The notes under the pieces were generated by a model. That model was given only the letters and a program-made list of their open reading frames with translations, searched no databases and was not told the origin of the DNA. From the NCBI GenBank assembly GCA_905116865.2, contig CAJHNH020000691.1:408501-472500 (forward strand): a stretch of 64,000 nucleotides of DNA. The letters are read 5' to 3'. This DNA comes from Candidula unifasciata (taxonomy: Eukaryota; Mollusca; Gastropoda; Stylommatophora; Geomitridae). The translations under genes were made by a program, and so were the position numbers. The number at the start of each line of letters is the position of its first letter. Position 1 is the first letter of the stretch. Shown here piece by piece: positions 1-13,900 of this stretch.

Positions 1-295
1 TGTTATAATAGATATTTTAGTTTCGACTATCATTTATACATTTAATAATGGTCTGTTTTGTATTAAATATTTTATGTTATAAGTTAACTGTCATATTAGA
101 TATTTGTTTCGACCATCATTGTGATAGACAAAATGATACGCCCGTAGTTGACCATTTGATTATTTATGAATATAATTTTGTTTTTTATATTATATATTTT
201 GGATGAGATATTTTTGGGTTGACCATCGTGTACAATTTATTATAAATGTTCTATTTCACAGACAAGCGAAATAAACACAAGTTACAACTTCCAAC

Positions 296-377
296 ATGGG
301 CAAAGACGCAGCGAGTTATGTCGTCACCAAGGATAAGGTGAACAGTATGGAGCGGGAAGAGACGGACTGGTCAAATG
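296..377 (+). CDS. SLC17A5-like: SLC17 exon 1 (start codon, cytosolic N-terminus)
   Basis: ATG at 296 opens 27 codons ending in DWSN plus one base, followed by a strong donor GTGAGT. The spare G joins exon 2 to give Val28 and then PFWTSQRF, the usual start of TM1 in SLC17 proteins, which ties this distant exon to the gene. A pyrimidine-rich stretch ending in CAG at 259-261 could be a 3' splice site, so a 5' UTR exon may lie to the left of the window. The ATG is the first in this exon. Confidence 0.82.
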
Positions 378-3300
378 GTGAGTCGTATACTGTCTGTCTG
401 CCTGTCGGTCGGTCGGACTGTCTGTATGTCGGTCGGTTGGCCGGTCTGTCTGTCGACCGGTCGGTCAGTCTGTCTGCCGGTCGGTCCCCCCCGTAAGTCC
501 GTCTGCTTGCCTATTTGTCTATCTCGCTCTCCTTTGCACTCTCTTTCTCTTTCTCTAATATATATATATACATATGTACATACATACACATATACCTACT
601 CGCCTGTCGCGTGTCTACAGCTCTGTCGATCTGCCTCGTGTCTGTCTGCGCCTGGCCCGTCCGTTCACATGCCCTCCCCCCCCCCCCCCATCTCTCTGTC
701 AGTCTTCTTGTTTATTTGTCTATTTGTCCACCCGTCTGTATCTGTCTGACTGTCCTCCTGTACACCAGCACTCACACATCTATCGCAAACAGCCGTCAAA
801 CTACGTGCCTCTTCTTGCTCTTCTTCTTCTTCTTCTTCTTCTTCTTCTTCTTCTTCTTCTTCTTCTTCTTCTTCTTCTTCTTCTTCTTCTTCTTCTTCTT
901 CTTCTTTTTCTTCGTCTTCGAGTTCTGTAAACTCCAGTAGAAAATTTTAGGATTTCTTCCATTTCTAGACTTGAGACTTATTCCAGAACTTGAGTTGCGT
1001 GCACATCCTTTTTTCATATCTGGCTTATTTGTATGCAGACGGTTTGTTCCTGGCCTCTCGGTTAGATATTTATGTTCCTAAGTCGGATCTATCTGCTAAC
1101 AAGTCTGTTAATTTTCTATCTTGATACGCCGATAAAGATACGGTTCCGTGCTTCTGTGTTATGTGACCGAACCTAGATTTACACAGCGCTTCAAAACTGA
1201 GAATTACAATAAAATCCTGGAACACTCGAAAGGTCAAGTTTGCAGAGACCTAACGACCTTGACTGTGACTACCAGGTCACAGCAGAGCTGTAGGTCAAAC
1301 AAGCGCAACTAGCAAGGGCACTTTTGTACGTATGAGGAGGAATAAGGTATCGAGTTGAAACAGAAGCCAGCATAGAGAATAAATTTATCACGAAGAATAG
1401 TTGAAAGATAAAATGGAAAAAAGAAAAGTGTGTTGGCAAAAGACAAAGTGTGAAAATATCATGAATAGAAATAGGGCCCACCTTGATGTTTACGCTCGCC
1501 TGCGGATCGGACGGTCGTTGAATCCAGACGAAACCGGACTTTCCCGAAATCACCTTGGGTCCCAGGTAGACCTAGCCTTAAGTGGGAAGTAAAGGCGGCC
1601 GGTGTAATGTTGACCACTTCACTCAATGAGTGCCTATTGGTCTATAAAATATACGTCTGGCCCTATGTGCCCGATACGTATGAAGGCGTAGAAAGGGGTG
1701 TTTAATTTACTTACGAATAGAAATGAGAAAATTACGAATGGGAAAGGACAAATGGGAAAATTATGTTTTTAAGTAACAGTTTTGTATATTCGAGAATTGA
1801 CGTTACGTTTATGAAACCATCATCAGCCAAGAACTAACACGCGATAATTAACATAATTCATAAGTAATGTGGGTTCCAAGGCTTTATTTTGTATGTGGGG
1901 GGAGGGGAGGGGAGGGGTAGACCAATTGGTCCTACTAACATCATCATCATCACCATGTGCCCTGTCGACTGGCGTAGGCGTTCGTGCATCTCCAAATATC
2001 TCGGTCCTTTGTCTCAGGGATCAGTTCCAGCTATGATACCTCCCCGTGCCACCGTCTATGTCGATCCGTCATCTTCTCTCTCGGTCTGCCTCTCTCTCTT
2101 CTACCGTTGATCTTCCAAGTCGTCACACTATTCTCTAAAGCCTCCCTCACTTTATCACATGACCGAAGAATAGTGCCTGTCTGTTACTCATAGTTGTAGA
2201 TATTGATCTGCTTTCATTAGCTTCCTTCTAGCAATCCTAGTTAGTTACTATGGCAGTCCAAGGGATTCTTAATATTCGTGTGAGAAACCACATCTCTGTC
2301 GTCTCCAAATTCTTTCTAATTTGTGCATTCACATTTCGTAATTCACTACCATAGAACAGTATATGTTCTACATACAATTTTAGTACTCTCCATAGGACAT
2401 CTAGATGGGCCTGGTAATCTGGTAATCCTAGTTTCAGCTTCATAGCAAACGGGTCACCCTACAGATGCTCCGCTCCTGTGCCAACGAAAAACAAACGCAG
2501 CTCACAGTGTCACGCCATGCACTCAACTCAGAAGCTGGGCGACGAAACTACATCCTTCCAGTCTACAAATGGAGCAAAAATGCAACGGCCACCGTCTGGC
2601 AAAAAAAAAAAAAAATATTTGCCACGGCTTAAAAAAAAGGTGGCCATGCCTAGCGTCCATTTTGACCGGAAGAATTATATGAGGGTTAATAAACGGTCAC
2701 CCCAGCAGTACCCTCATTAGCTGGGGAAGGGACTTAGGGCATTACATCCACCAGCAGGCGTCGCCCCTACAACGACCTGCCTGCCATCGTTAACTACTGT
2801 TCACCCAACAGCCATGCAGTTCTTTGGCGCGAAGGAGACACCTTGAACTTGGGTTTCGTACTGCCGACTCCCTACTAAGATGTTATTTTATGTTTTGTTA
2901 TCACAACTAATGTCACTGCACATTGGGCATACCCATGCGTGCTCAGTTCTCCGAAGCAGCAGCCACTCCAAAATACTTCTACTTATTGTCCCCATCAGAA
3001 GCTGGTTATATCGTCTCCTTTCTCGGCCTCGAAGACGGCAAAGACGTGCATCACCATGCTTAACTCCCATGTCACGCAATCGTGTTGGTGTCAGGGATTC
3101 CTCATTCTCCACTAGCCCAGTTCGTACAGCGTTGACTATATCTGCTCTGTCCATACTTTTTCCCGCAATCATTGGTGCAGTTGGTCTGCTCGCTCATTTC
3201 CCTTCACGCCCGCACGACCCGGTGTGTAGATCCAGGTTACGGAGGTTAAGTGCGATTTCCGAATGCTTTCTATCGATTCAGAGCGCATACTGCCTGTTGC

Positions 3301-4279
3301 TATCTTCTGAAGCATATTCTTTGAGTCTGAGACAATTACTACCTGTGTGGCGGTTTGCTAGGATACCCATGCTAAAGCTCTAGAAGCAGCGGCTATTTCC
3401 ATGCTCATGCTTGACGTGGTTGTCTGGTAAGCGCCGCTGTCCTCATGTATTGTTTTCCCCCTTCTTTGTGCTGTGTATGCCCATGCTGACCTTGATCCGC
3501 GCTTCACGGATCCATCTGTGTAGATGATGGTATCTTCTGGGTCTGAATGCTGATCTATCAGTTCCCTTACTTTTGTGTCTACGGCCGCAGGAATTTGATC
3601 CCTGCAGTACCTTCCGAGTGTGATGACAAGGGGTCATCACAATGGGCCTATTACACAAGATGCAGATAGGCTTATTGCACAAGATGTTCTTCATTCTGTG
3701 AAATGCAGCCTTAGCCTGGTATATTCTGCTTTTAATTTCTGACACACACCTTTTTCTGATGTTATGTTTGTACCCAGATATTTGGATTAACTTTGTACCT
3801 TCTGTTCTGATATCGCACTGTGGTGATATTATTTGGTTGGATACCATTATCTGCTTTCTTTATATCCAAGAACAGACCCTTTATTTGTACACTCTCCCTC
3901 AATACAGTATCCAGTAATTATTGCAAATAATTTACATTTTCAGCTATCAGTCCTGCATCATCTGCATAACGTCATGTTGTTTGTAACTCACTTCTTCACT
4001 TCCTCCTTTACCGCTGTGGGTGTCGAGGGAGATATAAGGTTCTGTTTCTAGCTCTTCTGGCTGCCTCGACCATAGGCACATCGTGCTGTTGAAGAGTTTC
4101 TCTGATGTTATCCTTCCATCTTGTTCTTGGTCTACCCCGTGCTCTACGTCCTTCTTCTCTTTCCATGTATGCTTTGTATGGTATGGTGTCACAAGGCATT
4201 CTCTCTTAGTATGCAAACCACTAGTGTAACTCACTACTCTAATTAATTGTGTTTTTTTAATCTCTCTAATTGTCGTCTC

Positions 4280-4320
<41 letters not shown>

Positions 4321-4884
4321 CAGGTGACAAAACACATCCCTGTCTTATTCCTTGTTTGATCTGTTCATATCTGCCCATTCTATTTCCCATTCTAATAGCT
4401 GCCATTTGCTTCCAATAAGTATTCCTAATTTTTCTGACATCTTACAAGCATGTCGTAAAAGTTAATTAATTATAGGTGTTTCCATCGAAGTCGGAATGCA
4501 TTTGCCTGAGAAGCAAGGAACCAACTGGCTAAAGCCCCCAAAAAATGCAAAGAAGAAACATGAAATGGTGAGTGCGTTATTTCACATAAAATCTCGTATA
4601 AATAAGTCAGATCTGTAAACTGTACGTGCATGCAACAATTCAAGTTCAAAAAGACCAAAGTCCAGAAGTGGACGATCAGCCAGAACTTTCCGCCTGGGGT
4701 CCTGCCGGCAAATGCTAAGAAAAGAAGAATAAGAAATCGAAATTAGGATGTCAACAAATGGTACAATTTTAGTTGATAGCAGCTATAAAAATGAGAAATA
4801 GAATGGGAATATATGAACAGATCAAACAAGGAGTTAGACAGGTATGTGTTTTGTCACCTGACCTCTTCTCCCCCACCACCCCCC

Positions 4885-4951
<67 letters not shown>

Positions 4952-7900
4952 GTAACTTGTATGTCTCGTTATAAGGAAATTGGGCAGTTAGTTTCCTTCC
5001 TCGCCACCTTTTCTTCCCTGGCAATTTCCACAAATTCTGATAATTATCCAGTACTCATTTGACAGGTTTATTTATATGGATTTTAGAACTGCTTCGATCA
5101 GGTAGAATAATCTTTTGGTTGCCGGAGATTGAACGAGTTAGGTAAGCTCACTGCTATGTCTGTCTGTCTGACTGTCTGTCTGTCTGTCTGACTGTCTGTG
5201 TGCTGTTCATACGTCTGAAACCACTCATCCGCCCGTCCGTATGTCGTTTGACTAGTTATCTATCGGAATTTCCGTCTGTCTGTTTGTCGGTCCGTTTGTC
5301 AGTCCGTCCAAAATTTCCCCTCTGTTTGTCTATCTGTTTGTATGTTCTGCTCTCCGCCCCTCTTCTCTGTCTCTCTACACACAAACGCACGCGCGCGCGC
5401 GAACACACACCGACCCTTACAATTTCTAAATGACATTGGTTTTAGTAGACACTGTTCTGATGTCCTTTTAAATCGCATACTTACAGCTTTTTCAAACAAA
5501 CAAGCAGCTTGAGAATAGCACATTAAGTTTATGAGTCAGACAGAATTCGTATTGAATGTGAGTGTAAAAAGAGTTAGCCACAAGAATAAACCAGAAAATA
5601 GCAATCAACAGTGAGATTGTATAGGGGTAACACCTAAATATAATTTTCTGAGCACTGTTTTAAAGAGCTTTATGATTATAATCAATTCTGAACTTACACT
5701 TCATTTACGCCAACAAAAAGGGCGAATGACGGTGTGAATCATGAGGTAAGGTGGTAATGGAAAAACGTATACTTCTGTTCTCTGGTACTTTTCTGCCCTT
5801 TCAGAGTCAAGTTTTGAAGAGACATCTAGTGCGAGCCTTGGTCTGTACCAGATCCTGGGTATCCCTCCTACCATCGCTTGCGTGACATCTAGTGCGAGCC
5901 TTGGTCTGTACCAGATCCTGGGTATCCCTCCTACCATCGCTTGCGTGACATTTAGTGCGAGCCTTGGTCTGTACCAGATCCTGGGTATCCCTCCTACCAT
6001 CGCTTGCGTGACATTTAGTGCGAGCCTTGGTCTGTACCAGATCCTGGGTATCCCTCCTACCATCGCTTGCGTGACATTTAGTGCGAGCCTTGGTCTGTAC
6101 CAGATCCTGGGTATCCCTCCTACCATCGCTTGCGTGACATTTAGTGCGAGCCTTGGTCTGTACCAGATGCTGGGTTTCCCTCCTACCATCGCTTGCGTGA
6201 CATTTAGTGCGAGCCTTGGTCTGTACCAGATCCTGGGTTTCCCTCCTACCATCGCTTGCGTGACATTTAGTGCGAGCCTTGGTCTGTACCAGATCCTGGG
6301 TTTCCCTCCTACCATCGCTTGCGTGACATCTAGTGCGAGCCTTGGTCTGTACCAGATCCTGGGGTTTCCCTCCTACCATCGCTTGCGTGACATCTAGTGC
6401 GAGCCTTGGTCTGTACCAGATGCTGGGTTTCCCTCCTACCATCGCTTGCGTGACATTTAGTGCGAGCCTTGGTCTGTACCAGATGCTGGGTTTCCCTCCT
6501 ACCATCGCTTGCGTGACATCTAGTGCGAGCCTTGGTCTGTACCAGATCCTGGGTTTCCCTCCTACCATCGCTTGCGTGACATTTAGTGCGAGCCTTGGTC
6601 TGTACCAGATGCTGGGTTTCCCTCCTACCATCGCTTGCGTGACATCTAGTGCGAGCCTTGGTCTGTACCAGATCCTGGGTTTCCCTCCTACCATCGCTTG
6701 CGTGACATCTAGTGCGAGCCTTGGTCTGTACCAGATCCTGGGTTTCCCTCCTACCATCGCTTGCGTGACATCTAGTGCGAGCCTTGGTCTGTACCAGATG
6801 CTGGGTTTCCCTCCTACCATCGCTTGCGTGACATTTAGTGCGAGCCTTGGTCTGTACCAGATGCTGGGTTTCCCTCCTACCATCGCTTGCGTGACATCTA
6901 GTGCGAGCCTTGGTCTGTACCAGATCCTGGGTTTCCCTCCTACCATCGCTTGCGTGACATCTAGTGCGAGCCTTGGTCTGTACCAGATGCTGGGTTTCCC
7001 TCCTACCATCGCTTGCGTGACATTTAGTGCGAGCCTTGGTCTGTACCAGATGCTGGGTTTCCCTCCTACCATCGCTTGCGTGACATCTAGTGCGAGCCTT
7101 GGTCTGTACCAGATGCTGGGGTTCCCTCCTACCATCGCTTGCGTGGTCGACCTCTAGGTCTGCTTCTAGTGCACTTCTTGTGATAGTCTTGATACATGTC
7201 CGAACCATTTAATACGTTGTCTTTTAATGTAGTTTAGCACTGATTGCGAACCCCCCCCCCCCCCCCCCACCCCTGTGTGTTTTTGTTTTTACAGAACCCC
7301 TCCCCAACACCGTCTACCCGTTTCCTGATATCGTCATTTCTGAAAGGCAAGAACCTCCCTTCGAAGTCGGTGTGCATCCGCCTGTGAGGCAAGAGCTAAC
7401 AGTCTGCATACAAATAAGCCAGATTTGTAAAACCGATGTGCACGCAAAACTCAAGTTCTGAAACAAGTCTAAAGTCAAGAAGTGGACGAACATCATAAAC
7501 TTCCCGCAGGAGACTACAGCTGATGAAGAACAATGGAAAGAACTGAGCTAATTAAATATTTGCGGCAAAGATCTGCGAAAACTATCCAGCATTTGTTGTC
7601 AGCTAACAACAACTAAACAAATATCCGACTATTTACGAACGTTTCACAGCATACAGAAATGTATCGAGAAATATGTTTGCTGTCCACTGATCTGTTTACG
7701 TTATATAGCAGAAGTATAGAGATATCTAGAAAGTATGTCAGGCATCGCAGTTGATAGTTACAATATAAATAACATTATGCCAGTGTCACCGCCTTTATGG
7801 CAACAAAGAAACAGAAGCTGCAAACAATTTAACATACAGTGATTTCCGGCAGTCTTGTCAGTTGTTCCTTCTCACAAAATGCCCGAATAAAACCGATTGT

Positions 7901-10900
7901 CTCCGTCTAATTTCTTCAACCAGTTTACGGTTTTTCCGGTCTCTGACGGACTGTCTCGCTTGTTTGACAAATTTTGTTGAAAAGCGTTTGCTATATTTTC
8001 TATCAATTTTGAGATTGTATGGGTGCCTATGAATACCAATTATTTTATTTCTTAGGCTACGAAAACGTAACTTAACAACGTGTGGGGAAAGGCATGGGAA
8101 GTGGGGTGGCCAGTATTGATCATCGTAGTAAGCAGATTTGCAAATGCATCTTCTATTTCAAGGTATCCTGTTGTGTGGGATGTGTGGTGATCGCAATGGT
8201 TGGCGTGTCGGTGTGTACTCGGGAGCACACAGAAACAAGAGAGGCGAATGTTGGGCCGTCATTTAACGCGTGTAGTAATTTGGAGCTGTAAAAAAGCTGG
8301 GGGGGGGGGGGGAGCCGAAAGAATTACATAACATGCATACCTGATGTTGCTGCTATTGTTTTTCCCCCTATTACTGTGCTGCAAAATTATCTGATCTTAA
8401 CAGGAAAATGTCGAGTTGTCTCCGCATGTAAATCTGTTGCAAAATATCTACAGTGAGCCTGTTATCTGTCCACGGCGTGTCCCCCACCCCTATTTTATAA
8501 AACCACATTTCTATAAAAGGCAGCAATTTTGTATTTTTTCCCCCATGAACTGGTTGATTGTTGTGATCAACTGACCACATCAAGATCGGCTCTGTTTAGC
8601 TTATATAAATAAACTCAATTTTCTCCCCTCGGCTGTACGTATTGTTACAGAATATTCTTCATTCAGAGATTCTATGGAACATCCTTCTACAATAAGACAT
8701 AATTCGAGTTAGTTAATCGACAGATTTTCCTCATTCCACATCGGACAAGTCCATAACCCCCTCAGATGCCATCTTTAGTGTATCTCTCATCGTGTCACGA
8801 CTGATAACACCAGTTCTGTGTTGGTTTACTATTCTTCCTTGGCTACCTAATAGTTTTCATGTTTTGCGACACGTCTTTTGCCCTAAAGTTTTTGTAGTCT
8901 TTTGGGTGTTGCCAATTTATTGTCATCTCCTGAATCATCTTCTCCTCCTGCCACCTTTAGAGCATTGAGAATGTCTGCCCGGCCCATCCCATTGCTTTTC
9001 TTGTACCTACCGTGACCCTGCCAGCAAGCCAGTCCGCTCGTTCATTCCCTCTTACACCAGAGTGTCCTGGGGGCTGCGTGGTCTCGAGACATGATGTCCG
9101 CCTCGAGTGCTAGAGGTTCCGGGTTCAATCCCCTTTAAATGCTGGGATTTTTTTCACATGGACTTGGACTTTTAATAACTCCCCCTGGTCTCTGGGTAGT
9201 GAGATCGGACGCCCGTGTGCATTGTTGCGCACGTAAAAAATCCCTTGGCAGTCGGAAATCGAAAAGAGAAGCCTAACCGCGCTGCCCGGGCAAAATGTGG
9301 AGTAAAAAATCTACCCAAAGTATTTCAGGATCCTCGCCGGTGCTACAGAGTGAACTAATTGAGGGGTTCCTTGGGAGTCGGAGTGCATTTGCCTGAGAGG
9401 CAAGGAACCAACAGTTTGCATACAAATAAGTCAGATCTGTAAAACGGGTGTGCACGCAGCACTCCGTTTCTGAAATGAGACTTAAGTCCAGAAGTGGACG
9501 GACAAGCAGAACTTTCCGCTGGAGTTTACAGCCGGTGAACACGAAGAAGAAGAAGGAGTAAACGAGAAGTGAATTGTGTAGAATATTCTTCAGCCTGAGG
9601 TCATGACTGGAGTAGATCTACTGGCAGGGACCCGAGCAAACCATCTGCTATACGTTAAAGCTTTTAAGGTAATGTGTGATGACTCATATACCACGAAAAA
9701 AAACGTGTACAGCTCTAAATACACTAGAGATAACATACGGGCGTGAGCGTTAAATATTCATATTGAGGAAATGCAGGCAGTAGGAAATTTTATATTAAAT
9801 AGTAACAAATTGGCATCAGACAGTGCACCGGAGATCAGTGATCTACAGATACAAAGGTAACAGAACCAGAGGTCGACCACGCATAACATGGACAGCAGAG
9901 ACAAAGCGAACATAAGGGCCTGTTCTAGAGATCACTTCCAGGAGTAGAGCAAAGAAGAAGAAGAAGAAGGGAAAAAAGATAATAAAAATATCGAAACCTA
10001 TGTTGTCGTGGCGGAATGACAAGAGTATATCTTGCCTGACGGCAAAAGGGCCCCAGGAATCCGCGGTGGAATAGGCTATGTAAGCCCCTGGCGAGGTTGG
10101 AGCCCTTAAACATTAGACAGTAAGTTAATCAGACACACAACCTATGTCGACCAAGACGGTTAAAGAGACACACAAAGCATTCGACTAAGGCGGTTAAACA
10201 GACACACAAAGTATGTACACTAAGGCGGTTAAACAGATACACAAAGTATTAGACGAAGGCGGTTAAACAGATACACAAAGTATGTATTCTAAGGCTGTTA
10301 AACAGATACACAAAGTATACAACTAAGGCAGTTAAACAGATACACAAAGTATTAACTAAGGTGGTTAAACAGATACACAAAGTATTAGACTAAGGCGGTT
10401 AAACAGACACACAAAATGTGTCAACCTAGGCAGTTTAACACACACACACACACACACACACACAAAGTATGTACACTAAGGCAGTTAAACAGATATACAA
10501 AGCATGTCTAATAAAGCGGTTAAACAAATACACAAAGTATGTACACTAAGGTGGTTAAACAGACACACAAAGTTATAGACTAAGGCGGTTAAACAGATAC
10601 ACAAAGTATTAGATAAAGGCGGTTAAACAGATACACAAAGTATGTAGACTAAGGCGGTTAAACAGATACACAAAGTATTAGACTAAGGCAGTTAAACAGA
10701 TACACAAAGTATTAGACTAAGGTGGTTAAACAGATACACAAAGTATGTAGACTAAGGCAGTTAAACAGATACACAAAGTATTAGACTAAGGTAGTTAAAC
10801 AGATACACAAAGTATTAGACTAAGGCGGTTAAAGAGATACACAAAGTATGTAGACTAAGGTGGTTAAACAGACACACAAAATGTGTCGACTTAGGCAGTT

Positions 10901-13900
10901 TAACACACACACACACAAAGTATGTACACTAAGGCGGTTAAACAGACATACAAAGCATGTCGGATAAAGCGGTTAAACAGACACACAAGGTATGTTGACT
11001 AATTCGGTTAAATAGACACACAAATTATGTCGACCAAGACGGTTAAACAGAAATTCAAAGCATGTCGACCAAGGCGGTTAAACACACAAATCATGTCGAG
11101 CAAGACATACAAAGCATGTTGACTGAGGCAGTTAAACAGACACACAAAGTATGTCAACTAAAGCGGAAACAGGAAAGCTGCTTGCAGGGTGGCAAGCGTT
11201 GCTTTAGAGGTCGAACAACTTATTTAAAGTTAGCCTCCCTTGATTATATTCTCTAGGTGACTCAGATGTGTTGGGAAATGAACAGGCAGACAAACTGACC
11301 GATTAGGCACCATTTAGTGGTAAATTGCTACGCTAGATGTGATCAAGACCCCCTGAGAGCAGGTGAACAGTGTAGAAGCACACATAGGTCATCATGATGC
11401 GAAGAGAAAGGTGCAGTGTGAAATGACGGGGAAATCTCGGATACTCAAAAGCACGGCCAACTCTAGATATAAATAGAACACAGGACTTTGTAAGCATATT
11501 AAAATGTCACACAATGCAACATGGAAACGATTCCAGTAACCTATTTTCGAGGGGACTCCTCGAAAATGTACCGTGATTCATTTGTCAGGACTGAATATAC
11601 AGCTGGACGTGCTCAAAACCTATAGAAATTCATCCGCAAATGGAGGCCCATTATGGTAATTGCATGCCTGACAGTCCAGAAAGTGTCAGAGGGGAGTGTG
11701 AATGACGTATACACAATGGAACCTACCAATCTGACACCTTTCTTAAATGTTTGTGTTTTCTAGACATAGCATTAAGGTCTACTTTGTAAATCGTTGCTAT
11801 GTTTGTTATTCGACCTATGCTTCGTTAATATAAATGTATATGCCATTTCAACGGTTTGAGATTAATTATGTCCGTATTCCAAAGTTGTGGATTCCAAGCT
11901 GTACAATAGACATGGCCAGTGAAGACACCTTTATTTTTTTTTGGGGGGGGGGGGGGGGGGGAGGGGGCTAGTTGATCATGTTTTTAGTACACTTGTTTCC
12001 ATAGAGAGGCGCACGCGCCATTTTCTTCTTCTTCTTCACGTTCACCAGCTGTAAACTCTGGCGGAAGGTTCTGGTTGCTCGTCCACTACTGAACTGCAGT
12101 CCTGCTCCAGAACCTGAGTGTTGCGTGTGCATCAGTTTTACAGATCTCATTCTCTTGAATACAGACTGTTGGTTCCTTGCCTCTCCGGCAGATGCACTCC
12201 GACTTCAAAGGAAGCTTCCCAATTAGTCGACTCTTACGACATGCTTTTGGGGAGGCAGTGGGTCTATTCTTGTTTTCCCCACAATGGGGCCCCGGAACCC
12301 ACACGGGGGACACGCCATTTTGAGGTGACAGGTTCGATTCCCGGCACGGCAACTATAGCTTTCGATTTGTATGTTGTTTAGTGTGTTCGTTTATCTTTCT
12401 ACGAGTGCCGATCGATACATTGTCTGTCTGTTTATTACATTTAATATAAGAGGGGAGTAGGAGGTTTCAAAATGAATTGATTTATGTGACAGGCCGATCA
12501 CGTCCGGGTCAGGCAAACTGAGTAGTGACCCTAAAGTCGATTTTAGCCGTTAGACGTTCTGGAAAACTACCGATTATGGACGGACAGGCATGATCACCAA
12601 ACTAGACCTTAATTCGCCGAAGAATTTCCAAAGCTTTCATCCCTTCACTAATAAACAAAAAATCATCTCAAACGTGGGACAGCCATATTTAAACTGTCAT
12701 TATGGCGTCTCCTTGTTTGCACTATTGACAGGTTACAAGACAGTGGCATTTTTTAAATTGTAATTTTAGTCACACAAAAAAAATCACACTTTTATGTGTT
12801 TCCTTTGAATCCCTCTCGTAGTCTTCTAAACGTGGATAGGTCCGTATGGTTTCCTTGCAACTTAAAAAAAAAAAAAACGTGGATAGGTCCGTATGGTTTC
12901 CTTGCAACTTAAAAAAAAAAAAAACACCCCCCCCCCCCCCCGACCGGTATTCGAACCTTTTATGTTCAAATGACAATTCTGGGAGGTGACTGAACTCCAC
13001 TCCACTGTAAGGCCAACTGGGCACTTTGATAATATGATAATAAGTGTCATTAATAGCTAAGTTTCCAATCTGACTGAAATAATGATACACTAATCTTATG
13101 TTTCCATACTATAAGTGTGTGTGAGCGAATACATTGTTTTTCATGATACTGTTTTGGCGCAGAGCTTGCCACTATTGTTATTAGTGTTTCTATGTATCTT
13201 CAAGTTACCATAGAGAGTGTAGCTTAGCAACAACTATTATCCTTGCTGCTGCTACTACTGCAGCTAGTATTACTTCTTCCCCCTTCCTTTTCTTCCTCTC
13301 CTTCAACCTCTTTATTTGATTCCTCAGTCTTCCCTTTTATCCTTTTCCTTCCTACTGCTCCACCTCGTTTTTTGATCACCTCCTCCTCTTCTCGTCCTTA
13401 CCTTTCTTCTCCTCCATTATCCTCCTGCATCTGCCTCTCCTCCTGCAAGAATGAGTAGAGGTTAAGGACTCTTCTCCATACCTTCTGGCATATGTGGGCA
13501 TATAGGGCTAGACCAGTATTTTGAAGACCAGTTTGCACTTGATGGTTTATATGGTCAACATAACACTGTCTGTACCTGGTACCCATTTGAGGCTGGGTCG
13601 ACCTGGGAGGCAAGGCTATTTAAAAAAAAAAAGAGTCTAGCTCCATCAGGACCCGAACCCATGTCCTTCCGATTTGCAGTTGAGCATCTAGCCACTACAC
13701 CACATGGGCTCCCTTCCTGCAAGAATACTTACCCAAAAATGACGAAATCCCATTTTTTTTAAAGAGCTAAGACATAAACACGTAATAGATCATGTTTGCA
13801 CACAAGTCAGACATATTAAATTAATAACACTATCATAATCATCATTATCCCGTAACCCTACATGTCTTTGGATCACCAGTTTGTTTTGACTGTCTGATCA

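Noticed and set aside
515..1017. Poly-Phe/Leu/Lys frames over the TTC tract
   Set aside because: Low-complexity tail of a SINE; no gene features.
5807..7208. Long minus-strand open frames of 204-442 codons with 21-residue repeats, and matching plus-strand frames
   Set aside because: They are products of the 63-bp minisatellite, open on both strands, with a +1 slip between units and no homology or splice context.
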